Origin: Pseudalkalibacillus salsuginis
GTDB taxonomy: Bacteria > Bacillota > Bacilli > Bacillales > Fictibacillaceae
Length of the DNA: 64,000 nt
Direction of reading: 5' to 3'
Assembly: GCF_021646685.1 (NCBI RefSeq)
Contig: NZ_JAKJHW010000002.1
Span: forward strand, 496,001 to 560,000
The notes below the pieces were generated by a model. It did no database searches and was not told the origin of the DNA. It saw nothing but the letters and a program-made list of their open reading frames with translations. Within the stretch, counting starts at the first letter, position 1, and each line of letters begins with the position of its first letter. Positions 1 through 10,900 of the stretch are shown here, in pieces. A program made the position numbers and the translations under genes.

Positions 1-1425
1 GATTGCTGCCTGACCTTGTTCACGGGAATGCGAGCTTGAGTTTTTCATACCGCCGAATGGTGCCTGTAATTCTACACCTGCGCTCTCCGCGTTGATACGG
101 ACGAGCCCAGCATCCATATCGTCGATGAAGGTCAGCATCTTTTTGATATTGGACGTGAAGATCGAGGCACTTAGCCCGAACTCGACATCGTTTGCGATCA
201 CGAGCGCTTCCTCAATCGTGTCGACTTTGATGAGGGCGATGACCGGCCCGAAAATTTCTTCCTGGGCAATCGTCATCGATGAGGTCACATTTTCAAAGAT
301 CGTCGGCTGGACGAAATAACCTTTTTCATACTCTCCTGCTGTCAATCTTTCTCCGCCTAGAATGAGTGAGGCACCCTCTTCTCTCCCCTTTTGGATATAG
401 GAGAGAACCGTGTTCAGCTGATTTTCGTTGACGCTCGCCCCCATCCATATACCTTCTTGCAGGCCATCACCGACCGTTATCCCATTCGTTTTCGCGACCA
501 GCTTTTCTTTGAACTGGTCATAGACATCCTTCAATACGATGACACGGCTTGTCGCAGTACATTTCTGCCCGGTTGATCGGAATGCACCGCTGATCGTCGC
601 ATCGACGGCCAGATTAAGATCGGCATCAGAATCAACGATGACCGGGTTTTTCCCGCCCATTTCAAGCTGATATTTTGCACCTCTCGCCAGTGCAGCCTGG
701 CCGATTTGTTTGCCTACCACGTTCGAGCCTGTAAAGCTGATACCGTTCACGTCTGGATGGTCGGCAATCCCCTGGCCGATGACCGAACCAGGACCTGCCA
801 CCATGTTCACGACGCCTGCTGGAAAGCCAGCCTCCTCAAAGCATTCAAAGACTTTCGCACAGGTCACCGCAGCCTCTGTCGCCGGCTTCAACACGATCGT
901 ATTGCCATAGATCAAGGCTGGAGCCGCTTTCCAAATCGGAATCGCGACAGGGAAGTTCCAGGGGGTAATGATACCGACAACCCCTAAAGGTACGCGAGTT
1001 GTAAACATCAATGCGTCACTGTCCGTCGAAGGAATGACATCCCCGACCTTTCGCAGCCCTTCACCTGCATAATAGCGGAGGATCGCGACACCACGTGCTG
1101 TTTCACCTTTCGCTTCCGGAAGGGTTTTGCCCATTTCCCTCGTCATGCATTCGGCTATCTCATCCACTTTGCTTTCAAGAATGTCAGCTGCTTTATACAG
1201 ATATTTTCCTCTCGCATCCGCGGATAATTTCTTCCATGCCTTTTGTACAGATTTGGCAGATGCCACTGCTTGGTCCAGGTCCTCTTTACTTGACTTCGGT
1301 GCATATCCGACAACCTCATCGGTGTTCGCTGGATTCGTATTTTCAATCCATTCGTTTGTGCTTGATGCAATCCACTCGCCGTTTATGTAGTTCAAGTATT
1401 GTTTGCTTTGCGTTTGAATGGTCAT
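1..1425 (-). CDS. Aldehyde dehydrogenase, probable 2,5-dioxovalerate (ketoglutarate semialdehyde) dehydrogenase, partial
   Basis: NAD(P)-dependent aldehyde dehydrogenase reading off the left edge; 475 codons are present, so only the last dozen or so residues should be missing. The N-terminus reads [20 protein letters not shown], and the start at 1425 has a GGAGG site. Family landmarks are present: the [14 protein letters not shown] cofactor-binding stretch, the general-base Glu in LEMGGKNP and the catalytic Cys in STGQKCTA. It lies directly downstream of a 5-dehydro-4-deoxyglucarate dehydratase. In the glucarate/galactarate pathway the dehydratase product, 2,5-dioxovalerate, is oxidised to 2-oxoglutarate by such an enzyme (compare B. 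subtilis YcbD). The substrate is inferred from this context. Confidence 0.9.
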   Translation of the reverse strand, partial: MTIQTQSKQYLNYINGEWIASSTNEWIENTNPANTDEVVGYAPKSSKEDLDQAVASAKSVQKAWKKLSADARGKYLYKAADILESKVDEIAECMTREMGKTLPEAKGETARGVAILRYYAGEGLRKVGDVIPSTDSDALMFTTRVPLGVVGIITPWNFPVAIPIWKAAPALIYGNTIVLKPATEAAVTCAKVFECFEEAGFPAGVVNMVAGPGSVIGQGIADHPDVNGISFTGSNVVGKQIGQAALARGAKYQLEMGGKNPVIVDSDADLNLAVDATISGAFRSTGQKCTATSRVIVLKDVYDQFKEKLVAKTNGITVGDGLQEGIWMGASVNENQLNTVLSYIQKGREEGASLILGGERLTAGEYEKGYFVQPTIFENVTSSMTIAQEEIFGPVIALIKVDTIEEALVIANDVEFGLSASIFTSNIKKMLTFIDDMDAGLVRINAESAGVELQAPFGGMKNSSSHSREQGQAAI

Positions 1426-1501
1426 GATTCGCCTCCTGTTAAAGATGAAAATTTATTTTATTGGTAATTTTCAGATATCGATTGTCAAAAAAATATCGCT
1501 G

Positions 1502-2434
1502 TTATGAATGGGATACCTTATTGTCGACTGGGTACTTTTCAAATGCCATGTTCAATACCTTTTCCAGCTGCTGATAGTGTTCTTTTTCCACCGGAACGAT
1601 TGGCGGTCTTACCGTGTTAGCGACAGGCAATCCGATGATTTCCATCCCCGCTTTGATCAAAGAGACAGCATAGCCTTTTCTCTGTTTCCGGATCCGGTTG
1701 ATCGGCAGGATCACAGTTTCATATAACTCCCGTACTTCCTCCATACGATCATTCAGCAGGGCATCATAGAAGCGTCTTGAGATATGAGGGATATAGTTCG
1801 AAATCGCGGAAGAATAGGAATTGAACCCTAAAGGTACATAAGCAGGCATCGTCACTTCGGCCATCGGCATCCCGTTCAACCAGCCGAGACGGTCGCCAAT
1901 CGTTTGGGTAAGCTCGATATTGAGATCCATATTCCCGACGCCATCTTTCACGCCGACAACCTGCGGGAACTCGATCAATCTCTTTAATGTTTCAAGCTGA
2001 AGAACGGCATTTGCCCGTTGGTAGACGATCGCATTCAAATCCGTGCTCAAAAGAATCGATTTGTAATACTCATAGAGGCCTTCTTGTTCCCCATCGATCA
2101 GATAAGGCGGCAGTACCAGATAGCCGTCAGCTCCATGCTTTTCAGAAATCCGGGCTTGCTCCAGCGTTTCGGATAGGTTGCCGCCGACACCTGTGTAGAC
2201 CGGGATCTTCCGATCGGCAATAGAGGTTGCCAATTCTACCATTCTTTCATACTCTTTTAAGCTGACGGCATTGAATTCCCCTGACCCGCAAGCAATGAAA
2301 ATCGCTTCGAGATCATTTTCCAATAAAAATTCGATATTGCGGCTCAACGCCTTTTCGTCAATGTGACCGCTTTCATTAAACGGCGTAATCGGGAATCCTA
2401 GAATACCTGTCGGTGCTTTTCTTTCGTTTGCCAT
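1502..2434 (-). CDS. kdgD: 5-dehydro-4-deoxyglucarate dehydratase
   Basis: Class I lyase of the DHDPS/NAL TIM-barrel family. It dehydrates and decarboxylates 5-dehydro-4-deoxy-D-glucarate to 2,5-dioxovalerate in glucarate and galactarate catabolism. The Schiff-base Lys is in VVGVKDGVGNM, and YQRANAVL supplies the partner Tyr region. An upstream ATG at 2443 (MKRMANERK) sits directly against AAAGG, with no spacing. The ATG at 2434 has that site 9 nt upstream, so it is the better start, giving about 310 aa, normal for the family. It follows the GntR gene by a few bases and precedes the aldehyde dehydrogenase, forming one operon. Confidence 0.93.
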   Translation of the reverse strand: MANERKAPTGILGFPITPFNESGHIDEKALSRNIEFLLENDLEAIFIACGSGEFNAVSLKEYERMVELATSIADRKIPVYTGVGGNLSETLEQARISEKHGADGYLVLPPYLIDGEQEGLYEYYKSILLSTDLNAIVYQRANAVLQLETLKRLIEFPQVVGVKDGVGNMDLNIELTQTIGDRLGWLNGMPMAEVTMPAYVPLGFNSYSSAISNYIPHISRRFYDALLNDRMEEVRELYETVILPINRIRKQRKGYAVSLIKAGMEIIGLPVANTVRPPIVPVEKEHYQQLEKVLNMAFEKYPVDNKVSHS

Positions 2435-2448
2435 CCTTTTCATCCTTT

Positions 2449-3177
2449 CTATTTTTGATCGAGATCAAAAGAGTTCTTCGCTTCATGACGAGCCAAGATC
2501 CTTTTCCTCGCATGATCCAAATGTCGGTACATACATAAATAAGATTCAATCGGATCCCTTATTTCCAGGGCAGCGTAGATTTCTTTATGCTGTTCGATCG
2601 TGTATGCTTTGTCCCGGTCCTCTGGAGGGATGGTTTCCTGTGTCTGATCGATCATGTTTAAAAGTGGATCAATGATCCCTTCGATGATCGGATTACTCGC
2701 ACTGTAGGCGATGATGCGATGGAATTCTTTATCAAGTTCAATCGCGTCTCCTTCCCGCGCTTCCATCTTCTCGATGTTGTCTTTAAGCCTTCCCAAATCT
2801 TCATCGGAGATCTTCTCAGCTGCGAGTGTGACGAGACCCAATTCCTGTGCAATCCGGGTCTCAATGAATGCTTTAATATCACCTACCGATAACGACAGCA
2901 TGATTTTGAACGGCTTGCTTCCAATTTTATTAGTAAAATACGTACCTTCCCTCGTCTTTCGGCGCACGATCCCAATCGTCTCCAATGAACTGATCGCTTC
3001 CCGTAACACAGGCCGGCTAACCATGAACATATCGATCAATTCCATTTCAGAAGGAAGCTTGTCCCCCGGCTTCAATTGACCGCTCAACAACAATTCGATG
3101 ATCTGGTCGATCACCTGGTTCGATAACGTCTCTCTCTTAACAGATTTTATTTTTAAATGGTCATTCACTTGGCTCAC
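2449..3177 (-). CDS. GntR/FadR-family (FCD) regulator of the glucarate operon
   Basis: A 242-aa regulator with an N-terminal winged helix (about residues 20-85, with LKPGDKLPSEMELIDMFMVS and RPVLREAISSLETIGIV) and a C-terminal all-helical FCD effector domain. The start is GTG, with AGTAGGAAAAG upstream. It is the first gene of the unit regulator, kdgD, dehydrogenase, as in the B. subtilis ycbG region. By family precedent it is probably a repressor relieved by a sugar-acid effector. The operator-like palindromes at 3241-3312 are the likely target, giving autoregulation. The effector is not determined. Confidence 0.9.
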   Translation of the reverse strand: MSQVNDHLKIKSVKRETLSNQVIDQIIELLLSGQLKPGDKLPSEMELIDMFMVSRPVLREAISSLETIGIVRRKTREGTYFTNKIGSKPFKIMLSLSVGDIKAFIETRIAQELGLVTLAAEKISDEDLGRLKDNIEKMEAREGDAIELDKEFHRIIAYSASNPIIEGIIDPLLNMIDQTQETIPPEDRDKAYTIEQHKEIYAALEIRDPIESYLCMYRHLDHARKRILARHEAKNSFDLDQK

Positions 3178-3240
3178 AACTTTTCCTACTTTCTTTATTG
3201 ATTCTGATTGATACCTTGTTTATGTATTTTTATGTTGTGT

Positions 3241-3312
3241 CTAATTGTAAGACAAATAAAATATTCTGTCAATTAAAAATATAAAATAATTTATTTGTCA
3301 GACAAATAAATT
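3241..3312. promoter_or_regulatory. Probable GntR operator: perfect 25-bp palindrome plus a second partial copy
   Basis: At 3288-3312 lies a perfect inverted repeat with a core of TTTATTTGTC and GACAAATAAA around a central A, extended by AATT-type flanks. The 10-nt half GACAAATAAA occurs again at 3251-3260 with a degenerate partner arm. Both sites lie 70-135 bp upstream of the GntR gene. The TTGTC/GACAA core is of the kind bound by FCD-type GntR proteins. The rest of 3178-3550 shows nothing else I can support. Confidence 0.7.
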
Positions 3313-3550
3313 CAAGTAGTAACGTTTAATGCCCGCATACCTCGCCTAAGGCCTGTTTTACATTGGAATTCTTTTGAGATCCCTTCTGTTTAACAAAGAA
3401 TGCTGATGCGAAAATTCCCCTCAGCATGAAATAAATTGTCCCTCCTACCATTTCCCTATTTAACCAGTATATTGAAGGTTTTGGATTCGCGATAAAGAAG
3501 ATTACTAGTGCGAATCATGTCAAACCAATAACGGATTTGGAGGAAAATTG

Positions 3551-5359
3551 ATGAAGAAAAAGGGATTGAGTCTGTTCCTATGTGCGAGCATGATCGGTTC
3601 GATGCTCGGAAGTATGCCAGGCGTTGCAGTAGCGGAAGTGGATACGGAGGCAGATATCCATCACATCAAGATTGAGGACGGTATGACACAACCGATTTAT
3701 TCTCAGGAAGAAGCGATTGTTGAAAATCTGTACGTCGAAACGGAAACGGACAGCGATCGTGATGGTGAAAGTGACCGTGTATCGATCAAGGTGATGCGGC
3801 CAAACACTGAACTTGGTGTGAAAGTCCCAGTCATTTATGAAATGAGCCCATACCGTGCCGGGTTGAATTATCCACTCGAGTTCTATGATGTTGACGTCCC
3901 ACTAACCCCGGTCGAACATCAGGGGAAGGGCAAACCTTTTGCGATGACGGAAGGTGAAGCGCAAAACCTCGGGTCCCTTGGCAACTACTATGTGCCGCGT
4001 GGGTATGCTGTCATTTTAGGTGAGAGCATAGGTTCAGGAAAATCCAAAGGATGTGCAACGACCGGAGATGAACAGGAAACCCTCGGTACCAAGGCGGTCA
4101 TTGATTGGTTGAATGGAAGAGCAGATGCTTATACCGAAGACGGTCAGAAAGTGACAGCTGATTGGACGACTGGTGATGTCGGGATGATCGGTGTCTCTTA
4201 CAACGGGACTCTCCCGAATGCCGTTGCAACGACAGGCGTCGAAGGTCTGAAAACGATCGTGCCGATCGCTGCGATCAGCAGCTGGTATGATTATTACCGT
4301 GCAAATGGTGCGGTCGTCGCACCGGGTGGCTACCAGGGAGAAGATGCAGATGTATTGGCCAAAGCGGTCACGACAAGAGAGAACGCAGAAGTGTGTCAGG
4401 CGATCATTGACGAGCTGACCCGTGAGCAGGATCGTGAAACAGGTGATTACAGCCCGTTCTGGCATGATCGGAACTATTTAAAAGATGCAAAGGATATTGA
4501 AGCGAGTGTCCTTGTCTTACATGGACTGAATGATTGGAACGTAAAAACCGAGCAGTTTTCCCAATGGTGGGAAGCACTTGAGAAATATGATGTTCCGCGC
4601 AAAATGTGGCTCCATTAAGGCGGGCACGGCGGGACTTCTGCGAACAATTGGAAGGAAACAGAGAACAGATGGTTCGACCATTGGTTGTACGGAATTAAAA
4701 ATGGCATCATGGATGAGCCGATGATTGACATTGAACGGGAGGACCGCACTTGGGATCAGGAAGCCAACTGGCCGAATGAAGACGCCCAATCGACGACCCT
4801 TTACATGAACCCTGATGAAGATGGAGCGGACGGCACCCTGAGTGATCATCCATCCTGGCGTGGTCCAAGTGAAAGCCATTCCTTTATTGATGACCCGATA
4901 ATTAAGGCGACTAATCTCGTGGAATCTCCTGAATCGGATAACCCGAATCGACTTGTCTATCTAACACCTGAATTGACAGAAGAGACTCGAATCAGTGGGA
5001 CACCGGAGGTCAGCATCCGTGCGAACATTGATCGGGAAGTCACCAATTTGACAGCTTTGCTGGTCGATTACGGTGGAGAACAGCCAGAAATCGTGACGCG
5101 TGGCTGGATAGATCCACAAAACCTACGATCTTCTCAATGGTCAAGCGCTCTTGTCCCTGGCAAGGAATACACGTTCCAATGGAATATGCAGCCAGATGAC
5201 TATGTCTTTCAAGAGGGCAACCGGATCGGCATCGTCTTCATTGCAAGTGACTACAACTACACCCTTCGTCCGGAAGCTGGTACCGAAATTACGCTTAACC
5301 CGAAACACAGTCGCATCCACCTACCGATCGTCGGCGGCAAAAAAGGACTAGACTGGTAA
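3551..5359 (+). pseudogene. Secreted CocE/NonD-family X-Pro dipeptidyl-peptidase, interrupted by an in-frame stop
   Basis: One reading frame of about 600 codons encodes an alpha/beta hydrolase of the CocE / X-Pro dipeptidyl-peptidase S15 family, cut by a TAA at 4616-4618. It starts at the ATG at 3551 (GGAGG 7 nt upstream) with a Sec-type signal peptide (MKKKGLSLFLCASMIGSML). The nucleophile Ser lies in GVSYNG and the Asp in HGLNDWNV. The stop follows WLH; translation then resumes in the same frame as GGHGGTSANNWKET, where the catalytic His and the C-terminal jelly-roll domain (to 5359) lie. A CAA (Gln) to TAA change explains this. The 355-aa product lacks the His and should be inactive without readthrough. 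Confidence 0.88.
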
Positions 5360-5365
5360 AGAAAA

Positions 5366-5488
5366 CCTGGCAAAGCCAAGCCTTTGGCGAAGGCTGAGCC
5401 TTAGTTGTCCTTATACTTGGTCCATAAACTTTTCCGCTACGTCGGAACTTACATCATGTTGAAAAGTTATCGTTTCCTAACGTATAAA
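5366..5488 (+). repeat. Dispersed structured repeat, copy 1
   Basis: About 120 bp that recurs at 38743-38863. Shared blocks include GGCAAAGCC, CGAAGGCTGAG, AAACTTTTC, GCTACGTCGG (GCTATGTCGG in copy 2), TGAAAAGTTAT and the end AACGTATAAA. AACTTTTC and GAAAAGTT are complementary and bracket a variable loop. AGCCTT/AAGGCT forms a second hairpin. It lies directly after the peptidase pseudogene. It resembles the small non-coding interspersed repeats known from Bacillaceae, but the family is not identified. Confidence 0.7.
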
Positions 5489-5489
5489 C

Positions 5490-5518
5490 AAAAGACTCGT
5501 CGATATGACGGGTCTTTT
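5490..5518. terminator. Bidirectional intrinsic terminator
   Basis: AAAAGACTCGTC and GACGGGTCTTTT pair with one G-T wobble around a GATAT-type loop. T-runs follow on both strands, so it can serve both the plus-strand peptidase and the minus-strand gene at 5588. Confidence 0.75.
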
Positions 5519-5587
5519 CCTTTAAGAGATTTTGTTAAACTGTAATTCATCCCCTGCTTCATATAACATCAGGGGATTCTTCAAGCA

Positions 5588-6496
5588 TTAATAAACTTCC
5601 TTTTCGAATGTCCCTCCGTTACTATATACCACTTTTATCACGAGGCGCATATCTTCATATTGATCAACTTGATTCAAATGAAAAAAGCGCATCATTTCGT
5701 CAGATGGATCGTATTGCTCATCTATTTTTATTTTTTCTTTTCCTAGTAACCTTTCATCCTCATACTTGAAAAGATACGCTTCTTCTACCACGAAAGAAGA
5801 AGCATTTACATTATGATTCATTAGTGTAACATCAAATTTTCTATCATACATATGGACGTCAGTTTGTAAGATGCCATAATTGTTCGTTCCAAGATGCTCT
5901 AAATTTTCAGTGTGGATTTCCCCACTCTTGACCATGTCACCATAGGATACGGTTACATAATACTCGATTGTATTTTGACGGTGTTCCTCTTCCATTTTTT
6001 CTTCCATCTCTTTTTTGGACATTTCATTATGCGAACTGGGGTTACGCACAACCTCCCATTGTGGCCCTACATCAACCTCAACCGGGACTTTCACTTGGAA
6101 CAGCCCTTGCTGTCCCTCCTCCGCGGGAATAGTTGTAAAATCCTCACGATCGCCATAAGCATAATGAAAAACAACTTCAGAATCACTTTGAAGTTCCTTC
6201 ACTTGCCATTCGAAGGTTGCTTCCGCTTGACCATCTTCTATTTCATATGTATTTACATCCATATTGATCCTACTAATCCAACTCTGCTCCTCTTTTATAC
6301 CATTTAATACATTTTCGATATGACCTGTTTGACCATTTACATTACTGATAATGTCTTGCTGAACGTAAGAAACATTATTCAATTGGTTCTCTAACTGATC
6401 CATTTTGGAAAATAATTTGAAATTCATAACTAAGCTAACACCTAATACCACAGCTACAAAAATCCTAAAAACTTTTATATATTTCTCACGATTCAA
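5588..6496 (-). CDS. Membrane-anchored hypothetical protein
   Basis: I do not recognise the family. The likely start is the TTG at 6496, 6 nt behind GGGGGG; a longer frame begins at 6547 without a good site. The product is about 302 aa, with a basic N-terminus and one membrane segment (around IFVAVVLGVSLVMNF). A short Gln/Asn-rich coiled-coil stretch (MDQLENQLNNVSYVQQD) follows, then a beta-rich extracytoplasmic region of mostly charged residues. No catalytic motif is visible. It stands alone between the repeat/terminator region and the defence island. Confidence 0.75.
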   Translation of the reverse strand: MNREKYIKVFRIFVAVVLGVSLVMNFKLFSKMDQLENQLNNVSYVQQDIISNVNGQTGHIENVLNGIKEEQSWISRINMDVNTYEIEDGQAEATFEWQVKELQSDSEVVFHYAYGDREDFTTIPAEEGQQGLFQVKVPVEVDVGPQWEVVRNPSSHNEMSKKEMEEKMEEEHRQNTIEYYVTVSYGDMVKSGEIHTENLEHLGTNNYGILQTDVHMYDRKFDVTLMNHNVNASSFVVEEAYLFKYEDERLLGKEKIKIDEQYDPSDEMMRFFHLNQVDQYEDMRLVIKVVYSNGGTFEKEVY

Positions 6497-6675
6497 TCTT
6501 TTCCCCCCATTAATGACCCTCATATATATAATTATTAATATTTCCAAAGTTTAACCTGGTCGTTTGACGAACCGCAATTGACTCGAGGCCTTGCGACAGT
6601 AATATATAAATCCTTAATATCTTTCAATGTTTGGTTATAGACGACCATTTAGAGTTGACCAACTCTAGAAGTCCT

Positions 6676-6930
6676 CTATTTCAAGGATCCTAACCACTTC
6701 TCGTATTGGACTTTTGATTGATCGGGTAAAGAGGTGTAACCATAAACAAAACCATGGACCTTATCGTTTTCATCCACCGCTACCAGTCCCTGATATCCTT
6801 CATACGTAACATGACATTCAAAACGGTCTTTAGTAGAATCAAAATCTCCGCCATGAACTCGGCAGTAAATATCAACAATCTTGTCTAAATAGATCGGTGC
6901 TAATTTGATTAAATTAATAGTAGTTTCCAT
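6676..6930 (-). pseudogene. Truncated GNAT-type acetyltransferase (N-terminal fragment)
   Basis: Only 84 codons, ending WLGSLK. The sequence resembles the N-terminal half of a GNAT N-acetyltransferase: the VDIYCRVHGG helix region and then the strand GLVAVDENDKVHGFVYGYTS, which normally leads into the acetyl-CoA binding site. GNAT proteins are usually 140-190 aa, and no acetyl-CoA loop (Q/RxxGxG/A) follows in any frame I could read. It is the last gene-like piece downstream of mrr on the same strand. Confidence 0.5.
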
Positions 6931-6975
6931 AGGCAGCTTTCTTCATTCAAAAATTACATCAAGAGGACACTTGTT

Positions 6976-7884
6976 CTACTCTTCAAAGTAGTCTAAATCT
7001 ACTTTCTTTATGGTATATTGACTTACTTTGGAGACACCAATATCATATTTAAACATGTACTCGGCTAAATCAGTACCATTGATGAGAATGATCTTTTTTT
7101 CGATTCGATTTACATAATCTTTTGCACCTTCTGTAAAATCGGAAGTAGTGATAAAGACACCTTTTTTAGCCCGTTGACCCTCTAAACTTCCTGCGAATTT
7201 TTGAATTTCTGGTCGACCTACGACACCTTCCCAGCGTTTGGCCTGAACATATATCATATCCAAACCGAGTACATCTTCTTTAATAATGCCATCTATACCT
7301 TCATCGCCACTTCGTCCTATGGCTCGACCTGCATCTTGAATGGAACCTCCATATCCCATTTCAACTAGCAATTCAACAACTAATCGTTCAAAAAACTCAG
7401 GGGTACACCCTTTAACTCTTTCTAGAATCTCTTCACTTATTTGCCTTTGCAATTCTTTATAACTCTCCTCTAATTGTTCTTGAGGAGTTAAAGCTTTTTC
7501 TTCATCACTGTTAGCATCTGAAAATTCATTTATGGTCTTCTTTTTTTGAAAGTCCTGAAATTCCTTATATCTCAATAAATAGTTCCTGTTTATTTCAGTA
7601 ACTGACGGGTCTTGAAGAACCATTCTACCTCTATCGGTTATAACAAAGGTGCCTCTCCTAACTGTTCGAAGCAGTCCTGCTTTTTTTAAATAGGTTCTTG
7701 CCCAACCAATTCTATTGTGATAGACAAGTTGTTTTCCGCTAGGTAATATATCCTCCTTTTCTTCATCAGTGAGTTGAAAATAATTTGCTAGATAAACATA
7801 GGACTCTTGTAGCGTATGTTCTTTCTCGTCTTGTAATAACTCTAGTAAAGGATACATAAACGATTGATAATCTGGAATAGCCAT
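6976..7884 (-). CDS. mrr: Mrr-type restriction endonuclease
   Basis: A 302-aa protein with the two-domain Mrr layout. An N-terminal winged-helix Mrr_N domain (about 1-100) is followed by a PD-(D/E)xK catalytic domain (about 155-280). The active-site signature is visible as FFERLVVELL, then GRSGDEGIDGII and YVQAKRW (the D...QAK variant of D-ExK). Mrr enzymes cleave DNA carrying modified (methylated) bases. An AGGAGG site supports the ATG at 7884. It lies 80 bp downstream of the large helicase gene on the same strand, so it may be an added nuclease of that operon or an independent type IV system. Confidence 0.92.
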   Translation of the reverse strand: MAIPDYQSFMYPLLELLQDEKEHTLQESYVYLANYFQLTDEEKEDILPSGKQLVYHNRIGWARTYLKKAGLLRTVRRGTFVITDRGRMVLQDPSVTEINRNYLLRYKEFQDFQKKKTINEFSDANSDEEKALTPQEQLEESYKELQRQISEEILERVKGCTPEFFERLVVELLVEMGYGGSIQDAGRAIGRSGDEGIDGIIKEDVLGLDMIYVQAKRWEGVVGRPEIQKFAGSLEGQRAKKGVFITTSDFTEGAKDYVNRIEKKIILINGTDLAEYMFKYDIGVSKVSQYTIKKVDLDYFEE

Positions 7885-7964
7885 ACAAATCCTCCTAGGG
7901 AGTAATTATCTTTAGTTTATAGAGACCAGTTATTTGAAGTGAATTTTTAAAAAAGAATTTCTAC

Positions 7965-10900
7965 TTAATATTTACCTATCTTTTCTTTCTCTTTATAATA
8001 AGGGCTTAAATTCATAAATAGATTTTGCAGCTGGTCTTGTTCCACCTGATGTTTAAATAAATATTCAAGTAATTCCTCTTGGCGAGCTTGTCCTAAACTT
8101 AACCGGTAAAGTTGCATGATTTTCATAAGACGCTCATATTTCACACCGTCTTTACTAAGGGGATAGATTGGGACAATTCTTTCAATTTTAATATCCTGAT
8201 TTTCAGGAAGCGACCAGAAAGGTACCAGTTCAGGCGTGTGTCCATTTCTTTCATTCTTGTTTGCTGCCGTAAACATTTCCTGCCATACATCATTCTCAAA
8301 TGGTATATTGCCATATTTGTTGGCAATGTTCTGGCGAATTGCAAAGCATTTATAACGATTGATCCGTCCCTCCCGCTGCTCGAGATCAACTGGATTTGAT
8401 GGTAGATTCCAATGGACAATCTTCCTGCAATAGTAATGGAAATCAAGACCTTCTTGCCCGACTGATGTAGTTACTAATACAAACGGTCGAAACGGAGAGT
8501 TGAATGCCAATCTTACGTTTTTCTTTCTATTATGAGTTGTGTCTTCATTTCGTTTATCCGCAAAACCTACGGCGTAATTGGTTCGCAATTTTATTACTTG
8601 ATCCTTGCCGCTTTTATCTTTCACACGTTTTTTGAAACTTTCATAGGTGTCTACGTTATAAGTTGCAGAATGGGTACTTAATGCGCTCGTCATTAAATGG
8701 GTTAACTGCTCGTTACGCCAATCATTGTCAACATTCCGAAGACCTGCCTCTTCGATCAGCATATGTGCATACTCATCGAGCATTGCCTGGATGTTGCCAT
8801 CCACACAATATTTAAGAACATTCTGCCAGTGGGCATTGCGCTCCTTGTTCTTTTGGTTCCCGTACTCTAATTCAACGATCGAAATTGACTCTTGCGTGTT
8901 AAATCTATCTATGAGGATTTTTGCCAGATGAACCGCATAAGGTAAGGACCTGCCTTCCCAATCATTGAACATACGCAAAGCACAAATTGCTGGCGATCCT
9001 AAAACCATATTCACAAGTACGTCTTTCAAATTTTTTGGCTGTTTACCAAGTTTCACAAATTCTTTTTCTTGAAAAATGGTACGAAGTTCTTCTAGATGCT
9101 TTGTTAAGGCTGCCTTGTCATCCGTTGTATCCTCATCTTTGTTATCATCCATTACAGGCAATAGTTTTTCATTGTTAAACCATTCTTTAACAGCTTCTTC
9201 ATCTTGATCCAATAACAAAGGAGCAAGATAATACCATCTCTCATCTTCCCGAACTTCTTGTTCGTAAGTCTGATATGGCAGTTGGTCAAGCAGATATTGG
9301 ATGTTATCCGCTATTTCACTTTTCAGCTCTTCCAGTGTAAGATTTTTATTTAATACATCTATCGGATTGAAAAGCTTTGCTAACGTGATAGAAGGGTATA
9401 AAAGTGTCAAATGATTCATATTAGCTGGTGCATTATTTCTCATTGCGAACGATAAACGGGGTTGGGGGAACCGCCTTTCCGCAAAATACGTACGGTTTTT
9501 CCACTTCTTTTTTTTCGATGTTTTTTTAATCAACTCCCCTACCGTCAAGCGTTCAGACTCATAGGATAATAGCGTTGAAACGGCCCTTGGAACCATCTCC
9601 CATCCTGAAAATATAAGTAATTTCGAGAACCGTTCTTGTCTACTATAGCAGCCTCCAAATTCGTAATATGGTAATGAAGGCGGAATCCATAACAACCGTT
9701 CAGCATGCTTTGGCAATGCAATTTCTTTTATTTTTGTAAGCCTGGCATTGGTATCAGGCAGTTTTTTATAACGGTTAATTGCACCTCTTTTTATCCAGAG
9801 ATGAGGTTTATCAACTACCGAGAGGTTTTCAGGATATTTTTTAACATGACGGGTTATTTTTTGTTTCAACTTATAATGTTCCATAAATGACATAAGGAAA
9901 GGGGTCGATTTCACATAGTCGACAGGAACGTTGTCCATTATCCCAATTTCCTGGAGCATACGATCCATATGGACATAGGACAAGACATCCTCTTTGGTGA
10001 TTTTAACTGGTTCTAGAGATGCATTAATCAATTCACTTGATCCTTCTACTGCCATTCGTTCTGTACGGGCAATTCCTCTATACAAGCTGTCTTCTGCTTC
10101 TTGCTTTTTTGCTTGAAGGACGGCGATATCCCTAATCGAAAATAAATTTAGTGAAGAAGAAAAATCCTCCCAAACCCTTTTGAAGTGGCGTTGCTGTTCA
10201 GGATGATGTTCAAACAGAAATCCGGTTACCTGCATGAACTCCTTATAATGTTCATCCTCACCCTTTTCAGAAATTTCTTCTAGCGTAGAGTAAAGTTTAT
10301 ATGGTGTAGCAGATAGCAATAGAATCTTTACTTTTTCATTATCATTCAACCTAGGGCTATTAAAAAACTTCTTAGCAAGAAGGGCAGTTTCACTTTCCCC
10401 ATCAGCATTCACTAGTTCCGGGAAACGCTGAAATTCGTCCATAATAACCAGGTCGGGATCCATTAGATCGACACTTATTTCCGCCATCATCCTTCGCAGT
10501 TTGAAAATTAATTGATTGGCACCTTCAACTCGTATTCCTATTACATTTTCCTGCTTGATCCTTTCACAAACTTCATGGATGGTATCAATAAGAGAGCTGT
10601 CCTTGTCAAAAAACTGCTCTATCCTGTACAACATGGTGTTGAGATACTGACCATCACTTTTAGCATTACAGACTTCTACTCGCTTTTCGTAACCAAGTTT
10701 TGTCCATTCCCAACTCTTTGTGGCAGAATCCATCAACAAGATATCCAACTGATCCAAATAATTTTTTATGGGGCTGAATTCTTTTAGAATCAAGTACATC
10801 AATGCTCTTTCGGATGCACTTCCACAACCTGATGTCATATTAAAAGAAGTGGAGGGCGTTAACGGAATCAATTGGATAAACCTTTCCTTCAACTCTTCAT

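Noticed and set aside
1..1425. Several plus-strand open frames of 60-110 codons
   Set aside because: They lie antisense to a well-supported aldehyde dehydrogenase and show no family resemblance or ribosome sites.
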